Assembly (NCBI GenBank): GCA_003219675.1 | Contig: QHPW01000420.1 | Coordinates: forward strand, 1 to 6,214 | Length of the DNA: 6,214 nt | Direction: 5' to 3' | Source of the DNA: Verrucomicrobiota bacterium | GTDB taxonomy: Bacteria; Verrucomicrobiota; Verrucomicrobiia; Limisphaerales; AV2 | Shown: piece by piece, positions 1 through 6,005 of the stretch | How the letters are laid out: each line of letters opens with the position of its first letter | Numbering within the stretch: the stretch's first letter is position 1 | Notes under the pieces: model-generated | Told to the model about the DNA's origin: nothing | Databases searched by the model: none | What the model saw: only the letters and a program-made list of their open reading frames with translations | Position numbers and translations under genes: made by a program

Positions 1-11
1 GATTCTGGCGA

Positions 12-44
12 GAGCCGGATGCGGGAAATCTGCATGTCCGGTTC
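12..44 (+). ncRNA. Group II intron domain V
   Basis: This is the catalytic hairpin of the ribozyme, the best conserved part of any group II intron. GAGCCGGA (12-19) pairs with TCCGGTTC (37-44) over 8 bp, including one G-U pair. A two-base bulge (TG, 35-36) on the 3' side is followed by an upper helix, TGCGG (20-24) against the TCTGCA side (29-34), around a GAAA-type loop. The catalytic triad AGC is at 13-15, inside GAGCC. The hairpin is 33 bases against the usual 34; the missing base is next to the terminal loop, where the pairing can be drawn in more than one register. Confidence 0.87.
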
Positions 45-114
45 GACGAGGGAGAGGGGAGCGGCGGTCATTGACGCTATTGTCTTTCACTCCGTGCTCT
101 CCTCTCTACTCTAC
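45..114 (+). ncRNA. Group II intron domain VI and 3' splice site
   Basis: This is the branch-point hairpin. The basal stem GAG (48-50) pairs with CTC (109-111). A108 is then left unpaired, G51 pairs with T107, and GAGAGGGGAGCG (52-63) pairs with TGCTCTCCTCTC (95-106) over 12 bp with three G-U pairs. The loop is about 31 bases (64-94). A single bulged A flanked by paired bases on the 3' strand is the hallmark of the lariat branch point. A108 to the end at C114 gives the expected spacing. The pairing was worked out by hand, without an energy calculation. Confidence 0.8.
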
Positions 115-284
115 CGGTTACATTTCAAGCCCAGTGACCAGCTCGGTGGTCATCGTGTTGTCGGAGAGCGAGGGACCAGAGACGTTTGAAGAGATGCCCA
201 TGGCGCAGCCGGCCAACTGCTGCTTTCAAATCCGATACAGTTTCTTCTTGTGTCGCTCCCTGATTTTCGCCACACACGATAGCC
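115..284. other. Intergenic stretch between intron end and first hydrolase
   Basis: These 170 bases are the 3' exon of the intron and the upstream region of the first hydrolase gene. Reading frames through it on both strands run on out of frame into the hydrolase gene and look like shadows. I see no tRNA, no clear promoter hexamer pair and no good Shine-Dalgarno before the ATG at 285. If the intron is transcribed, its RNA would read through into the hydrolase. Confidence 0.45.
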
Positions 285-2330
285 ATGCGTTCACCCATTC
301 TTGTCGTAACATTTTCCTGGCTCGTCGTCTTTCTCATTCGCGCCGACGGTCCTTCCGACAACGTTCCGGACAAAGTCCGCCGCATTCCGCCGCCGGGAAT
401 ACAAGTTCCCGATGCGGACCGCGCGGAGCTGGAAAAGGGCGTCGCCGAACTCGGCGGCCAGATCGAGTCGCTGCGCGTCGAATTGAAAGGCAAGCCGGCG
501 TTGCTGGAGTTATTGCCGGACGTGCAGATTTATCACAAGGCGGTCGATTGGGCGCTGCGCTACGACGAATTTTACAAGTCCAATGAAGTGCAATTCGCCA
601 GGGCCATGCTGATTCTGGGCCAGGATCGAGCCAAGTCACTGCGCGAGGGCGTTGCGCCGTGGATGAATGAGACCGGTCTGGTCGTGCGCGGTTATCAATC
701 GAAGATTGACAGCTCGGTGCAGCCGTACGGATTGGTCGTGCCGGCATCGTATCAACCGCCGAGCGCGCAGAAGTTTCGGCTCGATTTCTGGTTTCATGGG
801 CGCGGCGAGCAATTGACCGAGTTCGCATTCATCAAGGAACGATTGAAGTCTCCCGGTGAATTCACTCCACCCAACACTTTTGTGCTTCATCTCTACGGAC
901 GCTACTGCAACGCGAACCGGTTCGCCGGCGAAGTGGACCTGTTCGAGGCGCTGGACAACACGCGAAGGCACTATCCCATCGACGAGAATCGGCTCGTTGT
1001 GCGCGGCTTCTCGAGGGGCGGGGCGGCCTGCGGGGACTTTGCCACGCATTACGCGGGTTTGTGGGCCGCAGCCGCGCCCGGCGCGGGATTCTCCGAAACC
1101 GCCGATTTCCTGAAAGTGTTCCAGAACGAATCGCTGAAGCCGACTTGGTATGAGCAGAAACTCTGGCATCTCTACGATGCCACGGATTACGCGGTGAATC
1201 TGTTCAATTGCCCGACCGTGGCTTACAGCGGTGAAGTGGACCGGCAGAAGCAGGCCGCGGACATGATGGCCAGGGCGCTGGCGGCGGAAGGCATAGAACT
1301 GACGCACATCATCGGACCAAAGACGGCTCACGCTTACGAGCGCAGCGCGAAAGCGGAAGTCAGCCGGCGCATCGACAGCATCGCGGAGAAGGGACGGAAC
1401 GCCCTGCCGCGCGCAGTGAAGTTCACGACGTGGACGTTGCGCTACGATCAAATGCTGTGGGTGACAGTCGATGGCCTGGAACAACACTGGGAACGGGCGC
1501 GGGTGGTGGCGGAATTGAACGATCATGAGAACGCGGTCAAAGCGACGACAAAGAACGTGTCGGCGCTTACCTTCTCGATGGCGCCGGGGCTGTGCCCGTT
1601 CGACAACAGCAGTCGTCCGGTCGTCGTGCTGGACGGTCGGAGGCTCGAAGCGGAGCGGGTGATGTCGGACCGTTCATGGACAGCGCATTTTCGCAGGCAG
1701 GAAGGAAAGTGGGCGGCGGTCGGGAAAGCGGATGACGTCTCGCTCCATAAACGTCATGGGTTGCAGGGACCGATTGATGACGCGTTCATGGATTCGTTTC
1801 TCATGGTGAAGCCCACCGGCCGGCCGATGAACGAAAGCGTGGGAGCGTGGGCGGACGCGGAAATGAAGCACGCCATCGACCATTGGCGACGCCAGTTCCG
1901 TGGTGATGCGCGAGTGAAAAACGACGCGGACATCACGGACGACGACATCGCGTCGAACAATCTCGTGCTCTGGGGCGATCCGCGGAGCAACAAGCTGCTG
2001 GCGAAAATTGCGGACCAACTGCCGATTCGCTGGGACGCGGAAGGCGTCCATACGCCCGCGGCGAACTATCCGGCAGACCGTTACGTTCCAGTGTTGATTT
2101 ACCCGGATCCGCTGAATGCCAGACGCTACGTCGTGCTGAACAGCGGGTTCACATTCCGCGAATACGATTACTTGAATAACGCGCGGCAGACACCGAAGCT
2201 GCCGGACTGGGCGATCGTTGATAGCAGCGCGTCGATTTCGTCGCGAGCGCCTGGGGGCATCGCGAGTGCCGGTTTCTTCGATGAACAATGGAAGTTCAAA
2301 GCTCCACCAAAGGAGGCGGCACAGCGATGA
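285..2330 (+). CDS. Secreted alpha/beta-hydrolase, prolyl oligopeptidase-like (paralog 1)
   Basis: A 681-residue protein that starts with a clear signal peptide: Arg2, a hydrophobic run at residues 4-18, and likely cleavage after Ala20 (IRA|DG). It is therefore predicted to be exported. Residues 40-70 look like a charged helix; the alpha/beta-hydrolase core runs from about 145 to 365. The nucleophile elbow is G-F-S-R-G-G, with Ser243 the likely nucleophile. HGRG at 171-174 is a candidate oxyanion-hole segment. Asp319 in YSGEVD and His349 in GPKTAH are the likely acid and base. Residues 370-675 form a conserved C-terminal part with LWGDP (562-566) and LIYPDPL (604-610). The family is annotated as prolyl oligopeptidase-family serine peptidase, but whether this one is a peptidase or an esterase cannot be read from sequence. 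It is paralogous to the next gene over nearly its whole mature length. The ATG at 285 is chosen because it gives the intact signal peptide; it has no strong ribosome binding site. The Arg after the nucleophile, where its paralog has Met, is a notable difference. Confidence 0.85.
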   Translation: MRSPILVVTFSWLVVFLIRADGPSDNVPDKVRRIPPPGIQVPDADRAELEKGVAELGGQIESLRVELKGKPALLELLPDVQIYHKAVDWALRYDEFYKSNEVQFARAMLILGQDRAKSLREGVAPWMNETGLVVRGYQSKIDSSVQPYGLVVPASYQPPSAQKFRLDFWFHGRGEQLTEFAFIKERLKSPGEFTPPNTFVLHLYGRYCNANRFAGEVDLFEALDNTRRHYPIDENRLVVRGFSRGGAACGDFATHYAGLWAAAAPGAGFSETADFLKVFQNESLKPTWYEQKLWHLYDATDYAVNLFNCPTVAYSGEVDRQKQAADMMARALAAEGIELTHIIGPKTAHAYERSAKAEVSRRIDSIAEKGRNALPRAVKFTTWTLRYDQMLWVTVDGLEQHWERARVVAELNDHENAVKATTKNVSALTFSMAPGLCPFDNSSRPVVVLDGRRLEAERVMSDRSWTAHFRRQEGKWAAVGKADDVSLHKRHGLQGPIDDAFMDSFLMVKPTGRPMNESVGAWADAEMKHAIDHWRRQFRGDARVKNDADITDDDIASNNLVLWGDPRSNKLLAKIADQLPIRWDAEGVHTPAANYPADRYVPVLIYPDPLNARRYVVLNSGFTFREYDYLNNARQTPKLPDWAIVDSSASISSRAPGGIASAGFFDEQWKFKAPPKEAAQR

Positions 2331-2358
2331 GACGGAGAAGCAGAATGGTGTTCAACGC

Positions 2359-2554
2359 TCGCCCTCACCCCAGCCCTCTCCCCCAGGAGAGGGAGAAACG
2401 TTGTCCGCGCTTTGGCGATGCGGACCTATTGGTTTTGGTGTGGCTTTCTCCGCGCAGGACCAAGAGGCGGATATGACACGAGAATCGCCCGGACTCTCAA
2501 GAGACGCGCAAAGCTGTTCCCTCTCCCCGGGGGAGAGGGTCAGGGTGAGGGCGA
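2359..2554. repeat. REPIN/MITE-like inverted-repeat element, copy 1
   Basis: A 196 bp element with 26-base terminal inverted repeats (2359-2384 and 2529-2554) that match at 23 positions; the three mismatches are adjacent (CAG against TGA). Each end also folds on itself. On the left, CCCTCTCC (2374-2381) pairs with GGAGAGGG (2386-2393) around CCCA. On the right, a nearly perfect palindrome spans 2519-2539. The interior has a conserved block at 2463-2510 matching copy 2 at 44 of 48 positions, and a variable block at about 2420-2462. Similarity to copy 2 also extends 12 bases left of the inverted repeat, to 2347. No transposase is encoded, so mobility would need a factor acting in trans, such as a RAYT-type transposase. 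The hairpins lack a T-run, so they are not standard terminators, though they could stabilise the upstream mRNA 3' end. The element overlaps the 5' end of the second hydrolase gene. Confidence 0.85.
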
Positions 2555-4610
2555 ATCTGGCTTCTCTACTCCCACTCAAAACCTCAACCCTCTCCCCATC
2601 CAGACTGGAAAGCCGGCCGAGCGCGCAGCCTGGAAAAGCTGCGCGACAGATCGCGCCGCGGACCGCCCTTCATCGGAGCGGCAGATTCCGCCGGCGGGGA
2701 TTGGCATTGCGGACGAGGACCGAAAGGAATTGGAAGCGGGCGCAGCGGCATTGGCCGGGGAGATTACATCCTTGCGAACGGCGCTGAAGGACAAGCCCGA
2801 CCAGCTCGACTTCCTCCCGGATGTGGAGATTTTTCACAAAGCCGTGGATTGGGCGCTGCGCTACGACGAGTTTTACCGGAGCAACGAAGTTCAGGTCGGA
2901 CGGAGTCTGCTGAAGCAGGGCCGGGAAAGAGCTGCGCAACTGAGCGAAGGTAAAGCACCCTGGACAAGCGCGACCGGCCTCCTCGTGCGCGGCTACGTGT
3001 CGAGAATCGACGGCTCGGTCCAACCCTACGGACTGGTTGTACCCGCGTGGTTCAATTCGCACAGCGCGGAGAAGCACCGGCTCGACGTCTGGTTGCACGG
3101 CCGGGACGAGCATCTGAGCGAACTTAAATTCATCAGTGACCGGCAAAGGTCATTTGGCGAGTTTGCGCCGTCGAACGCCTTTGTGCTGCATCCTTACGGT
3201 CGTTATTGCAACGCGTTCAAGTTCGCCGGCGAGGTGGATGTGTTGGAAGCGCTGGAACACGTCAAAAAGCATTATCCAATCGACCGGGACCGTATCGCGA
3301 TGCGTGGCTTTTCGATGGGCGGCGCGGGGGCGTGGCACCTGGGCGCGCACCATTCGGGCGAGTGGGCGGTGGTGGCGCCGGGCGCGGGCTTTGCCAATAC
3401 GGCGGACTACCTCGGAATTCCGCGCGGTCTGAAGGGTCCACCCGGGTATGAGCAGAGTCTTTGGCACCTGTACGACGCGACCGACTACGCGTTGAATCTG
3501 TTCAACACGTCAGTCATCGCTTACAGCGGCGAGCTGGACAAACAGAAGGCGGCCGCGGACGCAATCGCCACGACGATGAGGACCGAGGGAATGGAACTGG
3601 TTCATCTTATAGGGCCGAAGACGGAGCATCGATACGAGCCGGAGACGAAGAAGGAATTGGCGAGGCGAGTCGATGAAGCGGTTGCGCGCGGGCGAAGTCC
3701 TCTGCCTGGAAAGGTGCGATTCACCACCTGGACGCTGCGATACAACCAGATGTGCTGGCTCGCCGTGGAAGGCTTGGAGAAGCATTGGCACCGGGCGCGC
3801 GTCGCAGCCGCGATTCTCAATCCGCACGAGATCGAAGTTCGAGCGGAGAACGTGACCGCGCTGACGCTTTCAATGCCCCCAGGGCTTTGTCCATTGGACA
3901 CAGTGCTTCGGCCGGACGTGCAGATCAACGGGCAAAAGCTGGAGGCGCCGCGAGTTTCAGAAGACGGGTCCTGGAAAGTGCGTTTGATGCAACGGGGAGG
4001 GCGCTGGTCGGTGGTGCATTCCTGTGACGCCGGCGCATTGCGCAAGCGCCACGGACTACAAGGTCCGATTGATGATGCGTTTATGGACTCGTTCATCATG
4101 GTCGAGCCGACCGGGCGGGCGCAGTGCGAAGAGATTGGTCACTGGACAACCAACGAGATGCGGAAAGCCATTGTCGAGTGGCGGAATCAATTCCGGGGCG
4201 ACCCGCGTGTGAAGCGGGACGATGAAATTACAGAAGCGGACATCGCGCATAACAATCTGGTGCTTTGGGGTGATCCGCAGAGCAACAGGCTGCTGGCCAA
4301 AATGGCGGACAAATTGCCGATTGCCTGGGACGGGAAGGGCGTGCGTGTCGGTAAAAACAATTTCGACTCGACTCATCATCTGCCTGTTCTGATCTATCCT
4401 GACCCGTTGGATCCGCAGAGATATGTTGTCCTCAACAGCGGTTTCACCTTTGCGCACCCGGTTTCGTCCAGCAACGCCGAGCAGACGCCCAAGCTGCCCG
4501 ATTACGCGGTGGTGGACATCGACGGCCCGCCGTCCGTTGCCGTGGCCGGCGAGGTTGTTGAGGCGGGATTCTTCGACGAGGAATGGAAACTGGCCGACGC
4601 ATACAAGTAG
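2418..4610 (+). CDS. Alpha/beta-hydrolase, prolyl oligopeptidase-like (paralog 2), N-terminus overprinted by repeat
   Basis: Same family and domain order as the preceding gene. Numbering below is from the ATG at 2418, giving 730 residues. Homology begins at Arg88 (codon 2679-2681) in RQIPPAG and then runs colinearly to the end with almost no net length change. The nucleophile elbow G-F-S-M-G-G has Ser299 as likely nucleophile, and it matches the usual GxSxG form better than paralog 1. Asp374 (YSGELD) and His404 (GPKTEH) complete a plausible triad; HGRD lies at 227-230. The C-terminal part again has LWGDP and LIYPDPL. The start is unresolved: the frame is open back into the repeat, where the only upstream starts are ATG 2418 and TTG 2412. 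There is no other ATG before the homologous region; a TTG at 2730 is possible. Residues 1 to about 45 are repeat sequence and the next 42 or so match nothing in paralog 1. No convincing signal peptide is visible, so the protein may stay in the cytoplasm, be non-functional, or carry a mis-set start. No frameshift or stop interrupts the body. Confidence 0.78.
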   Translation: MRTYWFWCGFLRAGPRGGYDTRIARTLKRRAKLFPLPGGEGQGEGESGFSTPTQNLNPLPIQTGKPAERAAWKSCATDRAADRPSSERQIPPAGIGIADEDRKELEAGAAALAGEITSLRTALKDKPDQLDFLPDVEIFHKAVDWALRYDEFYRSNEVQVGRSLLKQGRERAAQLSEGKAPWTSATGLLVRGYVSRIDGSVQPYGLVVPAWFNSHSAEKHRLDVWLHGRDEHLSELKFISDRQRSFGEFAPSNAFVLHPYGRYCNAFKFAGEVDVLEALEHVKKHYPIDRDRIAMRGFSMGGAGAWHLGAHHSGEWAVVAPGAGFANTADYLGIPRGLKGPPGYEQSLWHLYDATDYALNLFNTSVIAYSGELDKQKAAADAIATTMRTEGMELVHLIGPKTEHRYEPETKKELARRVDEAVARGRSPLPGKVRFTTWTLRYNQMCWLAVEGLEKHWHRARVAAAILNPHEIEVRAENVTALTLSMPPGLCPLDTVLRPDVQINGQKLEAPRVSEDGSWKVRLMQRGGRWSVVHSCDAGALRKRHGLQGPIDDAFMDSFIMVEPTGRAQCEEIGHWTTNEMRKAIVEWRNQFRGDPRVKRDDEITEADIAHNNLVLWGDPQSNRLLAKMADKLPIAWDGKGVRVGKNNFDSTHHLPVLIYPDPLDPQRYVVLNSGFTFAHPVSSSNAEQTPKLPDYAVVDIDGPPSVAVAGEVVEAGFFDEEWKLADAYK

Positions 4611-4648
4611 AATGCGACGAGTCTGGAGAAAAGAAGGGTGTGCAACGC

Positions 4649-4828
4649 TCACCCTCACCCCAGCCCTCTCCCCCAGGAGAGGGAGAAACATTCGCCGCGC
4701 TTTGGCGATGCAGACGCAACGAGCGGTCGTGAGGAAGGATCGAGAGGCGGAGATGACACGAGCAGCGCCCGGACTCTCAAGAGACGCGCGATGGCTGTTC
4801 CCTCTCCCCGGGGGAGAGGGTCAGGGGG
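4649..4828. repeat. REPIN/MITE-like inverted-repeat element, copy 2 (right end truncated)
   Basis: A second copy in the same orientation. The left block 4637-4690 matches 2347-2400 of copy 1 at 51 of 54 positions, including the inverted repeat (4649-4674) and the left hairpin (4664-4683). The internal block 4743-4790 is the other well-conserved part. The right palindrome (4800-4820) is intact. After TCAGGG the match stops at about 4826, so the outer 9-10 bases of the right inverted repeat (TGAGGGCGA in copy 1) are lost or diverged. The middle differs from copy 1 and is nine bases shorter between hairpins. The copy lies between the second hydrolase and the NHL gene and fills most of that gap (4611-4876). 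Confidence 0.83.
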
Positions 4829-4841
4829 CCACAACGGAGGA

Positions 4842-4870
4842 ATGACTTTACCGGCCGGGTTGAGTATAAC
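4842..4870 (+). promoter_or_regulatory. Possible sigma-70-type promoter for the NHL gene, leaderless layout
   Basis: ATGACT (4842-4847, four of six matches to TTGACA), a 17-base spacer and TATAAC (4865-4870, five of six matches to TATAAT). The ATG of the NHL gene follows six bases after the -10 hexamer, so transcription starting at the usual distance would begin at or next to the start codon, giving a leaderless mRNA. No Shine-Dalgarno sequence stands before that ATG, which agrees with this reading. It rests on hexamer resemblance only. Confidence 0.35.
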
Positions 4871-4876
4871 AGTTCC

Positions 4877-5983
4877 ATGCACTCGCCGGAACCTGGAATC
4901 AAAAGTTTGAGCATTGAACTGTTGCTCGGGGTTTCCCTGTTGTTCTCCACAGAACCCGGTTTTTCAGCGGCACGAGTTTCAACCTTCGCCGGGACCGGTG
5001 CGGCGGGTTATTCGGGCGACGGAGGTGTGGCGGCCGGGGCGCAATTGAACAACCCGTATGGCATTTCGATCGGCCCGGACGGCGCGCTCTACATCTGCGA
5101 CATGGAGAACCACCGCATTCGCCGCGTGGCGCGCGACGGGACAATCACGACGGTCGCGGGAACAGGCCGGCGCGGTTACTCGGGAGATGCCGGTCCGGCG
5201 CTGGAGGCGGAGCTGAACGAGCCGTATGAGGTCCGATTCGACAAAGCCGGGAACATGTTTTTTGTCGAAATGCGGAATGCCGTCGTGCGGCGTGTGGACG
5301 CTCAGACGCGCACCCTCTCGACCGTGGCAGGGATTGGAAAGGAAGGTTTTGCGGGCGATGGCGGACCCGCCGCGAAAGCGCAGTTGCGCCAGCCGCACAG
5401 CATTCAGTTTGACGCGAAGGGAGACCTCTACATCTGTGACATCGGCAACAATCGCATTCGCAAGGTGGACATCCGGACGGGAATCATTTCCACATTCGCG
5501 GGCACGGGAGAAAAATTGCCGACGCCTGATGGCGCCAGGTTCGCCAACGCGCCTCTGAACGGCCCGCGGGCAATCGATTTCGACAAAGGCGGAAACCTGT
5601 GGCTTGCGCTGCGCGAAGGGAACGCGATTTACAAACTCGATCTGAAGGCGGGCACGATTCATCACCTGGCCGGGACGGGCAGGAGCGGGTTCACCGGCAA
5701 CGGCGGTCCCGCCAGGGACGCGACCCTGGCCGGACCTAAAGGCATCAGCATTGCCCCGGACGGCAATGTTTATTTTACCGACACCGAAAGCCACAGCATT
5801 CGCATGATCGACACACGCAAGGAGACCGTTGACCTTGTCGCGGGAACCGGGGAACGCGGCGACGGTCCCGACGGCGATCCGTTGAAGTGCAAACTGTCGC
5901 GTCCTCATGGGATCTTTGTGGGCGTGGACGGCGCGGTGTTTATCGGCGACAGCGAGAACCACCGGGTTCGGGCGATTCGCTGA
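4877..5983 (+). CDS. Exported NHL-repeat six-bladed beta-propeller protein
   Basis: A 368-residue protein made almost wholly of NHL repeats. A signal peptide is likely: hydrophobic run at about residues 15-24, with possible cleavage after FSA (residue 31). Six repeats follow at a regular 56-57 residue period, marked by AGTG-type turns beginning with strands at residues 35, 91, 148, 205, 262 and 319. Each contains an NHL motif of the form P-x-G-I...D-G-x-L-Y-I-C-D...N-x-R-I-R-x-V, at about 60-84, 116-140, 173-197, 230-254, 287-311 and 343-367. GYSGDGGPA-type loops join strands in most blades; blade 4 (205-261) is the most divergent. This is the expected size of one closed six-bladed propeller with no extra catalytic domain. 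NHL propellers commonly bind proteins, sugars or other ligands; the partner here is unknown. Co-orientation with the hydrolases suggests, but does not prove, a related extracytoplasmic role. The start is the ATG that gives the signal peptide. Confidence 0.87.
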   Translation: MHSPEPGIKSLSIELLLGVSLLFSTEPGFSAARVSTFAGTGAAGYSGDGGVAAGAQLNNPYGISIGPDGALYICDMENHRIRRVARDGTITTVAGTGRRGYSGDAGPALEAELNEPYEVRFDKAGNMFFVEMRNAVVRRVDAQTRTLSTVAGIGKEGFAGDGGPAAKAQLRQPHSIQFDAKGDLYICDIGNNRIRKVDIRTGIISTFAGTGEKLPTPDGARFANAPLNGPRAIDFDKGGNLWLALREGNAIYKLDLKAGTIHHLAGTGRSGFTGNGGPARDATLAGPKGISIAPDGNVYFTDTESHSIRMIDTRKETVDLVAGTGERGDGPDGDPLKCKLSRPHGIFVGVDGAVFIGDSENHRVRAIR

Positions 5984-5991
5984 GCTTTTTT
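5951..5991 (+). terminator. Possible intrinsic terminator after the NHL gene
   Basis: AGCGA (5951-5955) pairs with TCGCT (5977-5981), and the inner GAACC (5956-5960) pairs with GGTTC (5965-5969) around ACCG. Seven bases between the two helices are unpaired on one side. Six T residues follow at 5986-5991. The stem overlaps the last codons and stop of the NHL gene. The asymmetric internal loop and the four-base gap before the T-run make this weak, but the convergent gene to the right makes a terminator here plausible. Confidence 0.35.
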
Positions 5992-6005
5992 CCAAACTGG
6001 TTTGA

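Larger units (their letters stand above)
1..114 (+). mobile_element. Group II intron, 3' end only (domains V and VI)
   Basis: The first 114 bases match the 3' end of a bacterial group II intron, a self-splicing retroelement that moves by a lariat RNA plus an intron-encoded reverse transcriptase/maturase. Seen directly: a domain V hairpin (12-44), then a domain VI stem with a single bulged A at 108, then the end CTCTAC. Ending the intron at C114 gives the usual AY terminus and puts the branch-point A seven bases from the 3' splice site. The 3' exon would start CGGTTACATT at 115. Domains I-IV and any reverse transcriptase must lie left of position 1, so I cannot tell a complete intron from a 3' fragment. 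The domain V triad is AGC, not the CGC common in class IIC, which favours a IIA/IIB-type bacterial intron. No interrupted host gene is visible in the 3' exon. Confidence 0.85.

Noticed and set aside
71..586. Plus-strand ORF of 171 codons starting inside the intron end
   Set aside because: It begins in domain VI and runs out of frame into the hydrolase gene, with low-complexity Arg-rich translation. It is a shadow.
636..1526. Long minus-strand ORF of 296 codons opposite paralog 1; similar long ones at 4056-4691 and 4979-5995
   Set aside because: They lie antisense to well-supported genes and follow from high GC at third codon positions. Their translations show no recognisable domain.
2519..2539. 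Strong palindrome considered as a rho-independent terminator (also 4800-4820)
   Set aside because: No T-run follows on either strand. The palindrome is part of the repeat's terminal structure.
2352..2579. Minus-strand ORF of 75 codons with LTLTLSPGERE and SPSPGGEGWGEGE segments, and the similar one at 4444-4719
   Set aside because: These are translations of the inverted-repeat hairpins. They are often annotated as hypothetical proteins, but the sequence is explained by the repeat.
2347..4828. Two repeat copies considered as a CRISPR array or as ends of a composite transposon
   Set aside because: There are only two copies, about 2.3 kb apart, in direct orientation, and no transposase or Cas gene lies between them. 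What lies between is an ordinary hydrolase gene.
4836..4910. Short ORF of 22 codons (ATG 4842) preceded by GGAGG, overlapping the NHL start; considered as a leader peptide
   Set aside because: GGAGG is only one base from the ATG, too close for normal initiation, and the translation shows no leader-like pattern. The same bases serve better as part of the possible promoter.
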